Shown: positions 48,060 through 61,098 of the stretch, piece by piece
Position numbering within the stretch: the first letter of the stretch is position 1
Layout of the letters: the number at the start of each line of letters is the position of its first letter
Notes under the pieces: generated by a model
Seen by the model: the letters and a program-made list of their open reading frames with translations, nothing else
The model's database searches: none
Told to the model about the DNA's origin: nothing
Position numbers and translations under genes: made by a program
Assembly: GCA_947095535.1 (NCBI GenBank)
Contig: OX352774.1
Span: 267,193,843-267,257,842 of the forward strand
Source: Poecilobothrus nobilitatus
Taxonomy: Eukaryota; Arthropoda; Insecta; Diptera; Dolichopodidae
Length of the DNA stretch: 64,000 bases
Direction: 5' to 3'

Positions 48060-50030
48060 AGTAATAATACTCAATAAGATTTAAATTGCATTTTTGAATT
48101 CATTATTTTGAAATTTCTTCTAAAACAACTGTTTTAAATGTCAAAATTTTTCTTCAAAGGAAGACATTTTTTAATAAAATATGTACATACATACATATAT
48201 CAAGAATTTCTCCAAAAAAATATTTTATAATATTTTGAATTTTATTCTTATTTTTTAAATTATTTATATTTTGATTACTTTATAATTATATACATATTTT
48301 GAATATTACTGAATCAATTCTTCAACTAATTTTATTTCAGAATTTGTTCACATATTTTTTGACAATTTTCTGGAAAGGTTTGTTAACATTTTGTTAACAA
48401 ATTCATTGAAAAAAGGGTAAATTCATTCACTATGAAAAATGCAGTAACCCTACGGCCTACTGACATTTTTGATAATACATACTCACAATCACATTACTCA
48501 TATTTTGGCTTTGCTATGAGTAATAAAATGTATTTTTATTTTTTTTTGTACCTAACATTTAATTTTTGTTATGAGTGAAGCATAATAAGCTTAGTTTAAG
48601 TTAAACTAGTTCCTGAGCTTAAGCTCGGTAATTTTAAAAATCAATTTCACCGTCAACATTTAAGTAAGGTGCACACTATAATTTCATTTATCAGTTCATT
48701 TTTTTCTTCATTCCCAAGAATGTCATTTAAATTGATGAGAACGAACACATTATAAAAGAAAAAACTGTCATATATTACTTTTTTTTTATTAAAAGAAGAA
48801 TAATAATTTTTATTAAATTTATTTCAATTATTAAAATTATTAATAAGAACAATTAATCTTTAGTTCTTTCACAAATCAAACTAAACTAATTTTTTACAAA
48901 AAATCTTATACTTCTGAAATAATCGAATTCAATATCACGGAAATAAATCAGTAAACCCACTGCTGGTTATATACAGGCAATCGCCTAAAGAGGGAATTTA
49001 AAAAATAAGATCCAAATTTTGGCAATTTAGTATGAAAACATAGAATTTTTCAACTTAAATTTGAAGGATCTTATTGCTCAGCAGTAAAAAATAATAAATG
49101 ATATTATTTTTATAAAATTTGGAATATTTTCTATTAACTGTGAAAATCATTTTAAACAATTTAATCATTTGCATGCTCAAAATTGAGTTTTAAAAAAACT
49201 CTACTGAAATTGAAAAATACACACCCACTTCAATGAAAGTGCTTAAGAGTAGGTTAAACACAGCTTTTTTTTTTGGTTTGAACCTTGGGGCACTCACATT
49301 TTTGAAAATTTCATTTTAAAGTATCTTTCGTTAATGAATTATGTAAAAAAGATGAGAATTTAATTTTCTCTTTGGACCAAATTGAATAAAGTAAATGGTT
49401 TTTGTGTTATTTCAAGATAGTCGGCCCCCTATTTTTTTCCATAAGACTACGTGTAAATTTGTTAAAATGGCCCTTTATTAAGCTTTTACTCTCTGCCCTT
49501 CATGGCCTAATAATTGATACTCGATATTTAATTCTTTGATATTCTCGAAATTTACGTTCGCTTGTTTCTAAAATAGAGATTATATTTATTTATTCGATGT
49601 TATATAAATATTTTTTCAGTAGAAAGAAAAGACATTTATATCTTTTAACTTTATTTAGCATCTAATTATATTACAAAGTTTTCTTATTTAAAAAATAATA
49701 TTACAAGTATTCAAAACAATTGATTTAAAAAAATTTAAAAAAAAAATTCAAAAAAAATTAAATTACGAAAAAAATGCATTTATACCTAGTAACTTTATTT
49801 TTTTTTTTTTTTATTTATTTAATTCAATATTTTTACATTTTCCTATAACATAAATTCAAAATTTTATAGCTTAAAACTAGAGAAATACATTAAATATATG
49901 AGATTAACTTCAGTATTAAAAAACAACAAAAAAAGTTGTTTGGAATTTTATAAGAAATTTTATAAGAAAAAATAAAAATAGAAAAAGTCATTCAATTGCC
50001 TAAAAGCAAGTGGCGAATGACATAAAAAAG
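48060..50030. other. AT-rich DNA with one repeat copy, no gene seen
   Basis: At 49340-49515 lies an inverted copy of the 45140-45300 segment (CTCTTTGGACCAAATTGAAT, CCATAAGACTACGTGTAAAT, CCTTCATGGCCTAATAATTG). The rest is A/T tracts with no recognisable feature. Confidence 0.5.
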
Positions 50031-50039
50031 AAAAATTTA

Positions 50040-51800
50040 ATTTAAATAATAATATATAAAAAAGTAAGTTTCTGGGGTACTCAGAAATTAAAAGAAATAT
50101 CATTTTTTTTTTCATAAGAGCCAGAAGAAGAACAATATGATTCTTACCTAATCACATCAGCAAAAATTCAATATCTACCGAATCATAATTTAAAAGCAAA
50201 ATTTTAATTCTACTAAGAAATTTGGACAGAATTCGTATATTTTTTATATCAGAAGACAATCTATTATAAATTTTAGGAGTAACTATGTCATAAAAACGGG
50301 CATAATGTTCTTTTTTAAAACGCGGTATATTAACCAAACATCTATTATTCGTTCTTAAGTTGTATGCAGGATTACATCTGACATTTAAATAACCTGACTT
50401 AATAAAGAAAACTTTTAGGGTTTTATAAAAATATAAGTTTCTAATTGGTAGGATACCTAAATCAAGAAATAATTCATGAGTATGTGTTAATCGATGTTTC
50501 TTACAAATAATTCTTATGGCATGTTTTTGCGAGACTAGTAATTGTTTAATTTTACTTAAATAACTGCCACCCCAACATGTAATGCCGTACTGCAACTTTG
50601 AATGAAAGAGTGCATAATATACCATTAGACTAACTTCCTTAGAACTGTATAGGTTTACATTATAAAGCTGCCTAAGAACATTATTTAGGTATTTTTTTTA
50701 AATAAGTAGTTTATTCCATGATAGTCTATTATCAATGAGAATTCCTAGATATTTAAATATTTTTACATTTTCAATTTTAAAACAATCTGAATGACAAGCT
50801 GAATGATTTAAGTTTGGGCCTAATGGAACCCTATTACAATGAGGCGAATGATAATATAGATTCAGGTCAACACAAGGTGAATTATAAATATTGAAGTACA
50901 TATATTTTGTTTTATTACTAATAGTTAATTTGTGCTTCCCGAACCACATTCTAAGAAGCTCTAAATCAAAATTCATATTTTCACAAATTTCAGAAGTATT
51001 ATCACAGGTATAAGAAAAAGCAGTATCATCTGCAAAAGCTGTAGGATTTCCTTTAAATGGTTGTAAAAAAATAGAATTAATATTATATTAATAAAATTGG
51101 ACATAGTACAGAACCCTTATGGACACCACAAGATATTTCAAGAATATAACTCATAGCATTACCTAATTTAACTTTTTGCTTTCTATTAGATATCAATGAT
51201 TTAAGCCAGTCATAAACATATCCTCTAAAACCTATATTATATAATTTTGACAATAGCAATTTATGATCAACTAAATCAAAGGCTTTTGTTATATCAATAA
51301 ATAGAGCAGAACATGATTTATTATTATTTAAACCATCGTAAATTTCAGCACAAAATTTCAGCAAAGCCTCTTCAGTTTATTTGCTTTTTAAAAAGCCAAA
51401 CTGGCTAATACTAAAGAAATGATTTCTATTTAAAAAACCAAGCATTCTGTGTTTGACAGCTTTTTCAAATATTTTTGAAAACGTAGACAAAATCAAAATA
51501 GGCCTATAATTGTTTATATTTGTAGAATTGCCTGTTTTAAAAAGCGGAAGAACCTCAGCAACTTTTAATTTATCAGGAAAAATACCATCCATTATACTTT
51601 TATTGAAAATAAATGAAAATATATCAATTATTTGAAATGATACTATTTTAATAATAGTACTAGACATTCCATCAGAAGTTTTCGAATGAGAATTATCCAG
51701 ACTATTTATAATTGTCAATATTTCATGAGGAGAGATCGGTTGCCTGATTGCCTGAAGCTATTTGCCTGATGAGTATCTTCCACAATACTTAAATTAGAAG
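50040..51800 (-). pseudogene. CR1/Jockey-like non-LTR reverse transcriptase, 3' part
   Basis: Minus-strand pol remnant of a LINE-type element. In order of translation: FNKSIMDGIFPDKLKVAEVL and NNYRPILILSTFSKIFEKAV (51640-51450), SQFGFLKSK, SALFIDITKAFDLVDHKLL (about 51310-51250), SCGVHKGSVL (a changed CGVPQGSVLGP block), the catalytic FADDT at 51022-51036, LTISNKTKYM, FKYLGILIDNRLSW (50750-50710) and the thumb and C-terminal region ending near 50152. Frameshifts and stops split these blocks, and PQ is replaced by HK in the GVPQG loop. The upstream part lies beyond the nested hAT, at 53073-53460. The 3' end near 50040 was not precisely defined. Confidence 0.85.
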
Positions 51801-51808
51801 GATTAGAG

Positions 51809-53063
<1,255 letters not shown>

Positions 53064-53072
53064 TAACTAAAT

Positions 53073-53460
53073 TATCCTCAATATCTAAGACTATATTAAT
53101 ACTATTACTACATTTATTTAAAAGACTATTGACTAGATTCCTTTATTTTCTTGTATTCCCCTTATATAATTTCATTTTTAATTTCGTTACAAAGATTAAG
53201 ATAATATTTTTTTAAACGATTGTTGTTTGGTTATTTTCGACATATTTTTTGAAATTTATTGCGTTTCCTAATTTTGTACAGTAATTTATTAGACATCCAT
53301 GGCTTTAATTTTTTTATTTTATTGTTAGGATACAAGAGTGAACTCGTTTTACTAATTTCAATATAATTACATAATATTTCAATAAATCTATCAAATGCCA
53401 AAGATACGTCATTTTCTGCCTGAACATCTATCTACATTTCATGTACTTTTCTTATTATTA
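53073..53460 (-). pseudogene. Upstream part of the same non-LTR element
   Basis: The minus strand reads DVQAENDVSLAFDRFIEILC, then KTSSLLYPNNK and KPWMSNKLLYKIRKRNKFQ, the linker between endonuclease and reverse transcriptase typical of CR1/Jockey elements. It joins logically to 51800 across the hAT insertion. No endonuclease domain is seen, so the copy is 5' truncated at about 53460. Confidence 0.75.
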
Positions 53461-54358
53461 TTATATTGCATGATAAATTATAATACTAATGAAAATTTGT
53501 AAATGATTAGTCAAAATGATATTTAGGTAGGTCATAAATTTAAAATCCCGTTACCTAATCTGATTTGATTTCGATGATTAAAAAATATATTCGATGTTAT
53601 TCAATTCAAAATTAAAAGAACACATGATTACTTTTATCAAATTATACATAAAAAAATTCAATTTATATTAATTTTATATAAAAAAGGAATTTTGTTTTTT
53701 CGAAGTATGGACTGCAAAATTTATTCGAGTTGAAAAGGAGAAAAAATTTTTTATTGAGGAACAAGTTAGAACATTTTTATAATAATTTCTTATTATTTGA
53801 AATTTGTGATCCTCATATACCTAAAAATATTGAGTAAGAAATGCGTAACTTCTTTGATTTATAATATTAAATTCTAATAACTAAATGAAATAATTTCTTG
53901 TACATATTTATTCAAATTTTATATATTATTATATATAATTAATATATAATTATCGTAAATGTTAACTATTAAAAAATTTTATTAAATGTTATTATGTAAA
54001 TAAAATTAGTCAAAATGGTAATAAAAAAGTTCTAAAAATAAATTATCTACTTATGAAAAATACAGGTACAATTTTTTTTTTACTATGTTATAGAAAAAAT
54101 ATAAACACATTTCAAAAATTTAATTTTTATATGAATTTAATAATAAAAAACTATCATTCTATAATTCAACCAAATAAAATTTAACAAATATCATGTCATT
54201 TCAGCTTCAAAAGCATTTCAATGTTTAAATCATTTACCCAATGATTTTATCTAACAAAAAAATATAAAATTTTATGATATCTGAAATATTTGAAAATATG
54301 CACTTGAAGAATATTTTTGAATCTTATGAATGAATATTTGTTTTTAAGTGCTTTATAT
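53461..54358. other. AT-rich intergenic DNA, no gene seen
   Basis: Nothing recognisable on either strand; long A/T tracts with short TATATAATTA repeats near 53925-53960. Confidence 0.45.
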
Positions 54359-56802
54359 CAGTGCTGTCGTTTCGGTAAACCAAAAGTGACTACAATTCTA
54401 TTCCCTCTCCCCAATTGTCAAAAGGAAGTATTTAAAAAAAAGGAGTACATTCCTTATTTTTAAATTTAAAAATAATGATTTATTGAAAGAATGCATCTTT
54501 TTAATTTTAGATAGATATTAATTATTATAAATCACATTTATTTAATAAAATAGTTTTTTTAACTAAAACAAAACAAATAATAATAAATAAAGATTTCATT
54601 GAACAACAAAAAATAAAAGTAATTAAATGTAGTCGAGAATTTAAACTAAGTAAATTTAATGTATCTAGTTATTTTTTTTGTATTTTTCAATTAGATTTTT
54701 AGAGGGTATCCACTCAGTGGCATATGTTTTATGTAGTAATTCTTTGGATATTAAAATTGAATTAATTGTAGATATATTAAGATAATTTTATTTTTTAATT
54801 TTAATATTATTAACTTGGGAAAAAATCCTCTCAGCTGTAGCACTGCTATATGGGAAACTTAGGATTGATCCGACAAATTCACGGATATTTGGATACATGT
54901 TTTAGTTTAACTTATTTTTCATGTCGAAAATATTTTTCCAAAACCCCTCTAGTTCTTCATTTTTTGATACAATCGTTTGTTGAACTATTGAGCGCCATTC
55001 TTCATCTAAATCATCTCTTTAACTTCATTTTCAGAAAAGCGTCCGATATTATTATTAGCTCAGCTTTTGTGCCTATATATATGTCATTCACATCTATAAA
55101 ATCTTAAGTTTTATTTAAAACTATTTTATTAACTAAATACTTATCAATATATTCAGGTTTATTGAAATTTACCAAATTAATTTTAAATTGTTGGAAGTAA
55201 TACATGAAAACGCGGTTTTTCAGCTAGAAATTCTGTATTAATTTTATTTATTATTCTTAATCGTCATGAAATGTAAATAAACACGATTTTTGTCATTCAT
55301 TTCGTTTAAAATATTGCTGACTAAATCTGTAAATATTATTTTTGGATTTCGTTTCTAATTTGTAGGAAAGAAAATAATGCAATAAAGCATTCCATTGTTC
55401 CAAAATTCGAGAAATTACGTTTTCTAAAGACAACCACCGCGTTGTTGAATTTTTCAAAATTTTATGTAATTTAACATTAAAATAAATTTGGAACTATTCA
55501 AATTCTTTCTGTCGTTTCGAACTGTGTGAAAAAACTAAATGAATATTTCTAGTTAAAATTTCTAAATTATCTGGCAACTTTTTTGCAGCAGCAGAAGAAT
55601 ATAAGTGTAACGAGTGACATATGTATGCATCTCATTACGTATAAATTCGGCTGATTTTTTGAAGCAAAGTTTTGACTGCTTGACTTTTGCCCATCATAAC
55701 GGACGCGTTATCTGACGCAAATCCAACCAAATTCCGCAATGGAATATTCAACAATTCCAAGTAATTAATTATTGTTTTATATATTGAAAGTGCATCCGAA
55801 TTTATTAGCTCAATTAATCCTAAAAAGTAATCTCGCCCTTTTCCAAAATTATAATCATAATACCTAGAAACTAAAGCCAAACATTTTTTAGTACTAACAT
55901 CCGTCGTTCCATCAATGATAAGTGAAAACTGTTATTCTTTCAAAATATTAGTAATTTTCTCTATGCCTTCATTGTGTAACAACGAATTTGTCACCTCCTT
56001 TGCTTAAGTTTTCCCACAATTTAAGTGTTTGACAATATCTCAATCTGATGCAACAGACTTAATAAGCATTATGATTGGTTTGGCTAATAAAAAAGGTAAA
56101 CTATTTTCTAACAAAAACATTATAATTTTTAATTCTGCGATTTTTATCATATTAATTTTTTTTTCAAATTTTTCACGTTCATTTTTTTTTGAAATTTGAG
56201 GTTGATTTTTTAAAGGTTTCATAGTACTTACATTATAATTTTTATTTTCATGTCTTGTAATATGTGTAATATTGTTCGTTAAAATCTTTTTACAATACTT
56301 GCAATATGGTTTTTTTATTGAATTACCTACATCTCTTTTTTCTAGCCACTGAAATTTTTCCAACCATACAGTTCTAAATTTTTGCATTCTCGTTTTGTTG
56401 CAGGTAATTGTGGAGTCATCTAAATCTGGGCTAGAGTCAGAATTTACGAAAATTTCGAATTAATCATTTCTATTTGTATTTCTATTTGTAGATTTAACAA
56501 TTTTTTTTACATTAGAAGTTGATGCCTCAGTTTTATCTTTTTTAGATATAGTTAAAAAGCTTAAATAAAATACTTAGCTAAGTTTTATAAATAGTTACTT
56601 ACTAAAATATTACTTACCGGTCCATATTAAAGAAATTTATAAATAAATAAAATATTCGAATGTTATTAAATTAAATAGTTATTTACAGTTAAATAGTTAC
56701 TATAAATAAATAAAATATTTGAATGTCAAATAAAAACGATAGATAAAGGCTTGGAAGTATTTTGATTTTTGAAGCTTTTTAAAATTCAAAATAACAGCAT
56801 TG
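54359..56802 (-). mobile_element. hAT element with degraded transposase
   Basis: CAGTGCTGTCGTTTCGG at 54359 and, inverted, CAATGCTGTTATTTTGA at 56802 make plausible hAT terminal repeats with a few mismatches; an 8-bp target duplication was not found. The minus strand encodes a broken transposase: KFRTVWLEKFQWLEK and a zinc-finger-like CKYCKKIL...HITRHENK (56380-56240), a middle part with IEKITNILKE and FSLIIDGTTDVSTKKCLAL (55960-55880), and YLELLNIPLRNLVGFASDNA with SVMMGKSQAVKTL (55780-55680). The DGTTD and FASDNASVMMG blocks mark the RNase H-like fold of the group with a DUF4371-type domain. The reading continues weakly to about 54850. Confidence 0.75.
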
Positions 56803-57173
56803 ACATTTGACAGAAAAAATTTGAAATATTTAAAATACGTTTACAAAAGCAAATGAAATGTAAAAAACGTTACTTGTTTAGATGGTTGCTTAAATTTATT
56901 AAAATACATTTAAATACACGTAAAAGTGTTTACAAAAAATAATTTAGATAAAAGTATTAAGTAATAATAAAAATTATTATAATATGATAACATTTTTAAT
57001 TTGTTGGAATCATTTTGTTTGTATGTGTAATGTGGTTTAAATATTTTTAAATATTTGGAAAAAGTAATACATAATGTAGGTTAGGGAGTATGGGAGTACG
57101 TCAATGTTTATATGCATGGTATATGCTTAGTTTATATGCATGGTATATGCTTACGTATACGTGATAAGTCATA
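56803..57173. other. Short intergenic stretch, no gene seen
   Basis: Contains a direct tandem duplication of about 23 bases, GTTTATATGCATGGTATATG plus three bases, at 57107 and 57130, just left of the MULE terminus. Confidence 0.6.
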
Positions 57174-58469
57174 CCACGGCTAACAATAATTTAGAAGGCC
57201 TGGACTGGACACTGAAATATCTGTTTGTGTTAGTAAAATACATACAAAAAAAAAGGAGCGGAAAGCTCAGAAAATGACATTTCTTAAAAGAAAAATTTTT
57301 TGATTTTTTTCTTATTTTTTTTATCCAAAAATATGATTTTTTACGTTTTAACATGACAGCCATTTTAACACTATAAAATCAAGTTTTTAAAATTTTAATT
57401 TAAATAAAAATAGATAAAACACATATATATGAAAAGTTTGAAATTTTATCTTTACTCTTGTAAAACAAATTAAGTTTCTACTCATATTTTTTAAAGCTAT
57501 ATTGATAAATTGAAAATCTTGATTAACAAATTCTGGGTAAAGAATTTTCTTTTTTTAGGATACAGTAATAAAAAAAAATTAATTGTATATAGTTATGATT
57601 ACAAACTGTAGGTATTTATTTTTAAATTTATATTGGAAAATTATTTTTTAAAATTTTACTTTAAGAATTAACTAAATAATATTTTTAAAGAATTAAATTA
57701 TTTAGTAATTAGCATATTGCCGTTTTTAATTAATTTAAATAAGTTGTTTAAAAAATGTGAAATTCTTGGACTAAACTGTCTTTGACGTTTTGCGTTTTTG
57801 TCAAAAAAAAAAACGTTTGAGAACATTATGGATAAGGGCCGTATTAATATCGGGTTGGCAACCGAAGGCGTTTAGTTCCATATGTAAATTATATTTTTGG
57901 GAATCATATTTTTCTTTAAATAACCCTCAAAGGTTGTGTTTGATATCAAATACAGTTCCCAGTATTTTCTCTAATTACCCTGAATGTTTATTTAAAAAGA
58001 AAACCGAAACAGGCGATGATGATTTAATTTTAAACTTTCAAAATTTATTAAAATTTGGAGAATTTTTTTTTCCATTTTTTCTAAATTTCTTTCTTTTCCA
58101 TATAATTTTAATGAATTGTTTTGTTCTATAATTTTAGTTATTTTTTTTTTTAATTTGTGATATTTTTTTATTTTTTATTTAAAATAATTTGAATGAAAAA
58201 TATTATTTTTGGATATACGTATATTAATATATTTTTAATTTCTTAGCTGAAGTGGACAGGAGTACCATTTAAAATATTAAATATTAAGTTAATTGACATG
58301 TCATATGACCCATCAAAGTAGGTCATAAGTCCCAATGGATCTTTGACGCACTGCAGTGGATCTTAAGTCCCAATGGAACTTATGACATGTAACCGAGTTA
58401 ATTACCTAATTGTTTAAATTATTACAATTTTACACACATATAAAATATATTCCACATGCATATAAAATT

Positions 58470-59433
58470 CATATAAATTCAGATTTTTTTATATAAAAAA
58501 ATAAAATAAGGAAATTCAAAACAAATAATTGGCTGAAGTGAAAACAATTACAATATTTTGAACAATATTGTTCTACAAAACGGACATAAAATTGGTTTAA
58601 TTTTAATAATATATTTCGCGGATTTTCCAAACATATGCAACAATTTGATTTTTTGAAATTTCCATTTTTAATGATTTTTAATGAAATATGTTTTGCCTGC
58701 AGCAAAGGCAGTACTAAAAATTTCGAAAAAATGGCATACATTTTTTTATCCGTTTTAATTGTTTTAAACAAATTTGGCATTTTCGATAACTTCCTTTTTA
58801 ATGCTCTCGTGTAATGGAACCAACAGCCATTAACTTCAACACCAGGAAAAACAAAATTAATTGCATTTCTTACACCCGTCTCAAAATCTGAGCGAAAAGA
58901 GGATGGACGGAATTCGAATAAGTTCGAATTGGATGAACTGCAACATATGAGTGTAAGATTCTTGCGATTTGTTTTTAATTAGAATGTAGATGAAAGGAAA
59001 TACTTCTAAAGAAAATAATTAAAATGTTAATAAATGCAAGTTTAGGGGGAGGGCCGCGGTCGAAGTCGCGGTCAAGGTGGCGGGCGCGACGCAACGTGCG
59101 ACGAGCTACGGAACGCGGCTCGCGTTATGCGATTTTTTTCGCGCCTAACTACACTCATTTGCTCACTTCCCTCGCTCAATAATATTTCACTTTACTTACG
59201 TGCTCTGCATGTGCAATATAAATTATCATCAATCGTGTATATCCACATTTGGGAACTGTACGAAAAGTTCCATCTAATAAGTACTGGCGATTTCCCTCTT
59301 CAATTTTTGTGCTTATTACACTTATACACTTAACTCCTTTATCAATGAAATCTCGCAATGTATTAACTTTATAATAATAACATCTTTGATAGTTGAAAAT
59401 ATGGGCTATAAATGATATATTCTGTTTGAACAC
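58470..59433 (-). pseudogene. MULE transposase remnant
   Basis: Translation runs right to left. The first block (59433-59176) reads YLLDGTFRTVPKCGYTRLMI, the DGTF block with the first catalytic Asp. After an interrupting stretch (59175-58930, including the GC-rich patch), the reading resumes with FRPSSFRSDFETGVRNAINF, FPGVEVNGCWFHYTRALKRK (58915-58790), which holds the second catalytic Asp region and the CxxH motif of MULE transposases, and then KTIKTDKKMYAIFSKFLVLP and LLQAKHISL (58780-58690). The order and spacing fit the MULE transposase domain, as in FLYWCH-bearing insect MULEs. Stops in the middle make it non-functional. No FLYWCH finger was found. Confidence 0.75.
59045..59150. other. 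GC-rich patch inside the MULE
   Basis: About 100 bases, beginning GGGGGAGGGCCGCGGTCGAA and rich in CpG (GCGGTC, GGGCGCGACGC, ACGCGGCTCGCG), in otherwise AT-rich surroundings. It interrupts the transposase reading and is repeated at 62280-62385 with single-base differences, several at CpG. Confidence 0.8.
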
Positions 59434-59696
59434 AGCTCAATTTTTGCAAAAATATTACTTAACACCTTTATTCACTTACTCTTTCACAGAAAGAGAATTA
59501 AATTAAATTTAAATTATAATTTAAAAATTATAACCGTAATTCTCAATAAAATAGAGAATTTTAATTGGTCAAAGGAATGGTCTGATCTTCTCAGCAAATA
59601 TAAATGTGGACAATAAAAAAAACAATCAAAGAATATAAATGACAAAAACAAAAATATTTGATGAATTCTTAAAAATTTATTTAATTAACTTAATGG

Positions 59697-59835
59697 GAGT
59701 TATGACCCAGTTGTTTTAGGACTTATGACCCAGTTGTTTTGGGACATATGATCCAGTTGTTTTGGGGCTTATGACCCACCAATGTGGGTCATAAATCCTA
59801 TGGGACCTTTGACCTACTGCAGTGGACCTCTCAAT
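59697..59835. repeat. Cluster of TTATGACCCA sites with 23-base tandem units
   Basis: TTATGACCCAGTTGTTTTGG-type units follow one another three times (59697-59766), then TTATGACCCA and its inverse TGGGTCATAA surround 59769-59793, and further TTGACC and TTATGACATG sites follow. The same cluster is at 62932-63075 and a partial one at 58305-58395. Such subterminal arrays often bind transposase, which I infer but cannot show. Confidence 0.7.
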
Positions 59836-60721
59836 GGAACTTATGACATGTAACCAAGTTAATTACCTAATTGTTTAAATTATTACAATTTTACACACAT
59901 ATAAAATATATTCCACATATATATAAAATTCATATAAATTCAGATTTTACTGAACTTATTAAATTTCAATTGTCATAATAATTATGTTACTTGCAATAAT
60001 TTTTTTGCTCAGTATTGTACGAAATAAATGCTCTCTTTCAAAGCTTTTAAAAAACTTTTTTAAATAAAAAAGTAATTGGAAGCAATTTTTTAAAATTAAT
60101 ATTTATCAATGAAAAAATTAATTTTTTTAGCAAATAATGTAAAAAAGATGAAATTTGAATACCCCTTTGGAAGAACTTAAAAAAAATTAATTGTTTTCGA
60201 GTTATTTCAAAATTTGTAATAGACCGCTATTTTTTCCCATAAGACTACGTGTATTTTCATGAAAAACAGACCCCTATACAGCTTTTTTTCGTTCAGTGTC
60301 CAGGCCTTCTAAATTATTGTTAGCCGTGGTCGTACATACAATTTATATATTATTTTATATATCTGATTGCGAGAAAAAAATAGCATACTACATACAATCA
60401 AGTTGAACGTATAAATAATTGTATTTAAAATTTTAAGATTGTGTCATGTGTGTATAATGGTGTGCATCGGTGTGCATGATCAACAGATAAAGCGAAAAAT
60501 GTATGAAAACATTAAAAGAACTTTTTGAGCTTTGAAAGCTTTTAATTTTTATATTCACTAATACGTAGGCGAATTTTTACATGACGTTTGAGTTCGACAT
60601 AGCTTTTAACCTACCCTTAAGGAAACCGTTAATTTTTAAGATCTTTTGTATGAAAACCTGTATGCGTTGACATACTTTCGTATTAATTTTTAACAAAGTT
60701 TACTATTTTTAGAGTTAAATG

Positions 60722-60835
60722 TGATATAATTAAACTAAAATAAATTTCAACGCATACAGATTTTTATACAAAAGTATTGAATCTTTTGTATAAAAATCTG
60801 TATGCGTTGAAATTTATTTTAGTTTAATTATATCA
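60722..60835. repeat. Perfect palindrome: 53-base arms, 8-base loop (copy 1)
   Basis: Positions 60722-60774 and 60783-60835 are exact inverted copies (outer ends TGATATAATTAAAC, inner ends ACAAAAG and CTTTTGT) around the loop TATTGAAT. Just upstream at 60640-60672 is a diverged direct relative of the right arm (ATCTTTTGTATGAAAACCTG then TATGCGTTGA). Confidence 0.95.
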
Positions 60836-60897
60836 TAATAGCTACATATACCTAACGTATAAAATAAAGTTTATTTGTAACAATTTTAATAAATTAG

Positions 60898-61098
60898 TTA
60901 CTTGCTATTCCGTAATTTCGAGTTCCGGGTTTTCGAGCTCCGGGATTTCGACCCCAACCCACTTTTAAAACGAGACGTTTCAATTATTTTTCTAATAGCG
61001 GCACTCACTGCTCCATTAAATTTTTGTGTTGCTAATTTAACTCTCATTTTTTCAAAAGTATTTAGATTAATATGTTGTCTAGTTAATTTGGTATACAT
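60898..61098 (-). pseudogene. P-element/THAP9-like transposase fragment
   Basis: A 66-codon frame begins MYTKLTRQHINLNTFEKMRV and continues KLATQKFNGAVSAAI, which follows the KLTxxHIxLxxxxKMxVKLAxQxxSxxVxxAI block of P-element-type transposases (also THAP9). After residue 45 it runs into a repetitive Arg/Ser/Lys-rich tail encoded by 14-base repeats (TTTCGAGTTCCGGG-type units at 60915-60955). No DDE residues are present. The same segment begins again at the right edge of the window. Confidence 0.65.

Larger units (their letters stand above)
57174..60330 (-). mobile_element. MULE (Mutator-like) element with terminal inverted repeats
   Basis: CCACGGCTAACAATAATTTA at 57174 and its inverse ending at 60330 extend to about 38 bases of terminal repeat (through AGAAGGCCTGGA and CACTGAA; the left copy has a 5-base repetition CTGGA). 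Between them, on the minus strand, lie pieces of a MULE transposase (separate entry). At 59695-59835 the element holds a cluster of TTATGACCCA sites in both orientations, and part of this block with its AT-rich flank is duplicated at 58290-58480. No clean 8-11 bp target duplication was seen at the ends. Part of the element, with right flank, is duplicated at 62019-64000. Confidence 0.7.
58784..60959 (+). repeat. Segmental duplication, copy 1
   Basis: It matches 62019-64000 almost base for base, starting at CGATAACTTCC. About 194 bases at roughly 60217-60410, including the right MULE terminus, are present only here. The block includes the transposase part, the TTATGACCCA cluster, host-side flank, the palindrome and the start of the P-like fragment. 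Confidence 0.9.

Noticed and set aside
57790..58131. 113-codon frame within the MULE, considered as a second MULE protein
   Set aside because: No similarity recognised; strand opposite to the transposase and Phe-rich from T tracts.
59127..59333. Plus-strand frame repeated at 62362-62568
   Set aside because: Antisense of the MULE transposase DGTF block.
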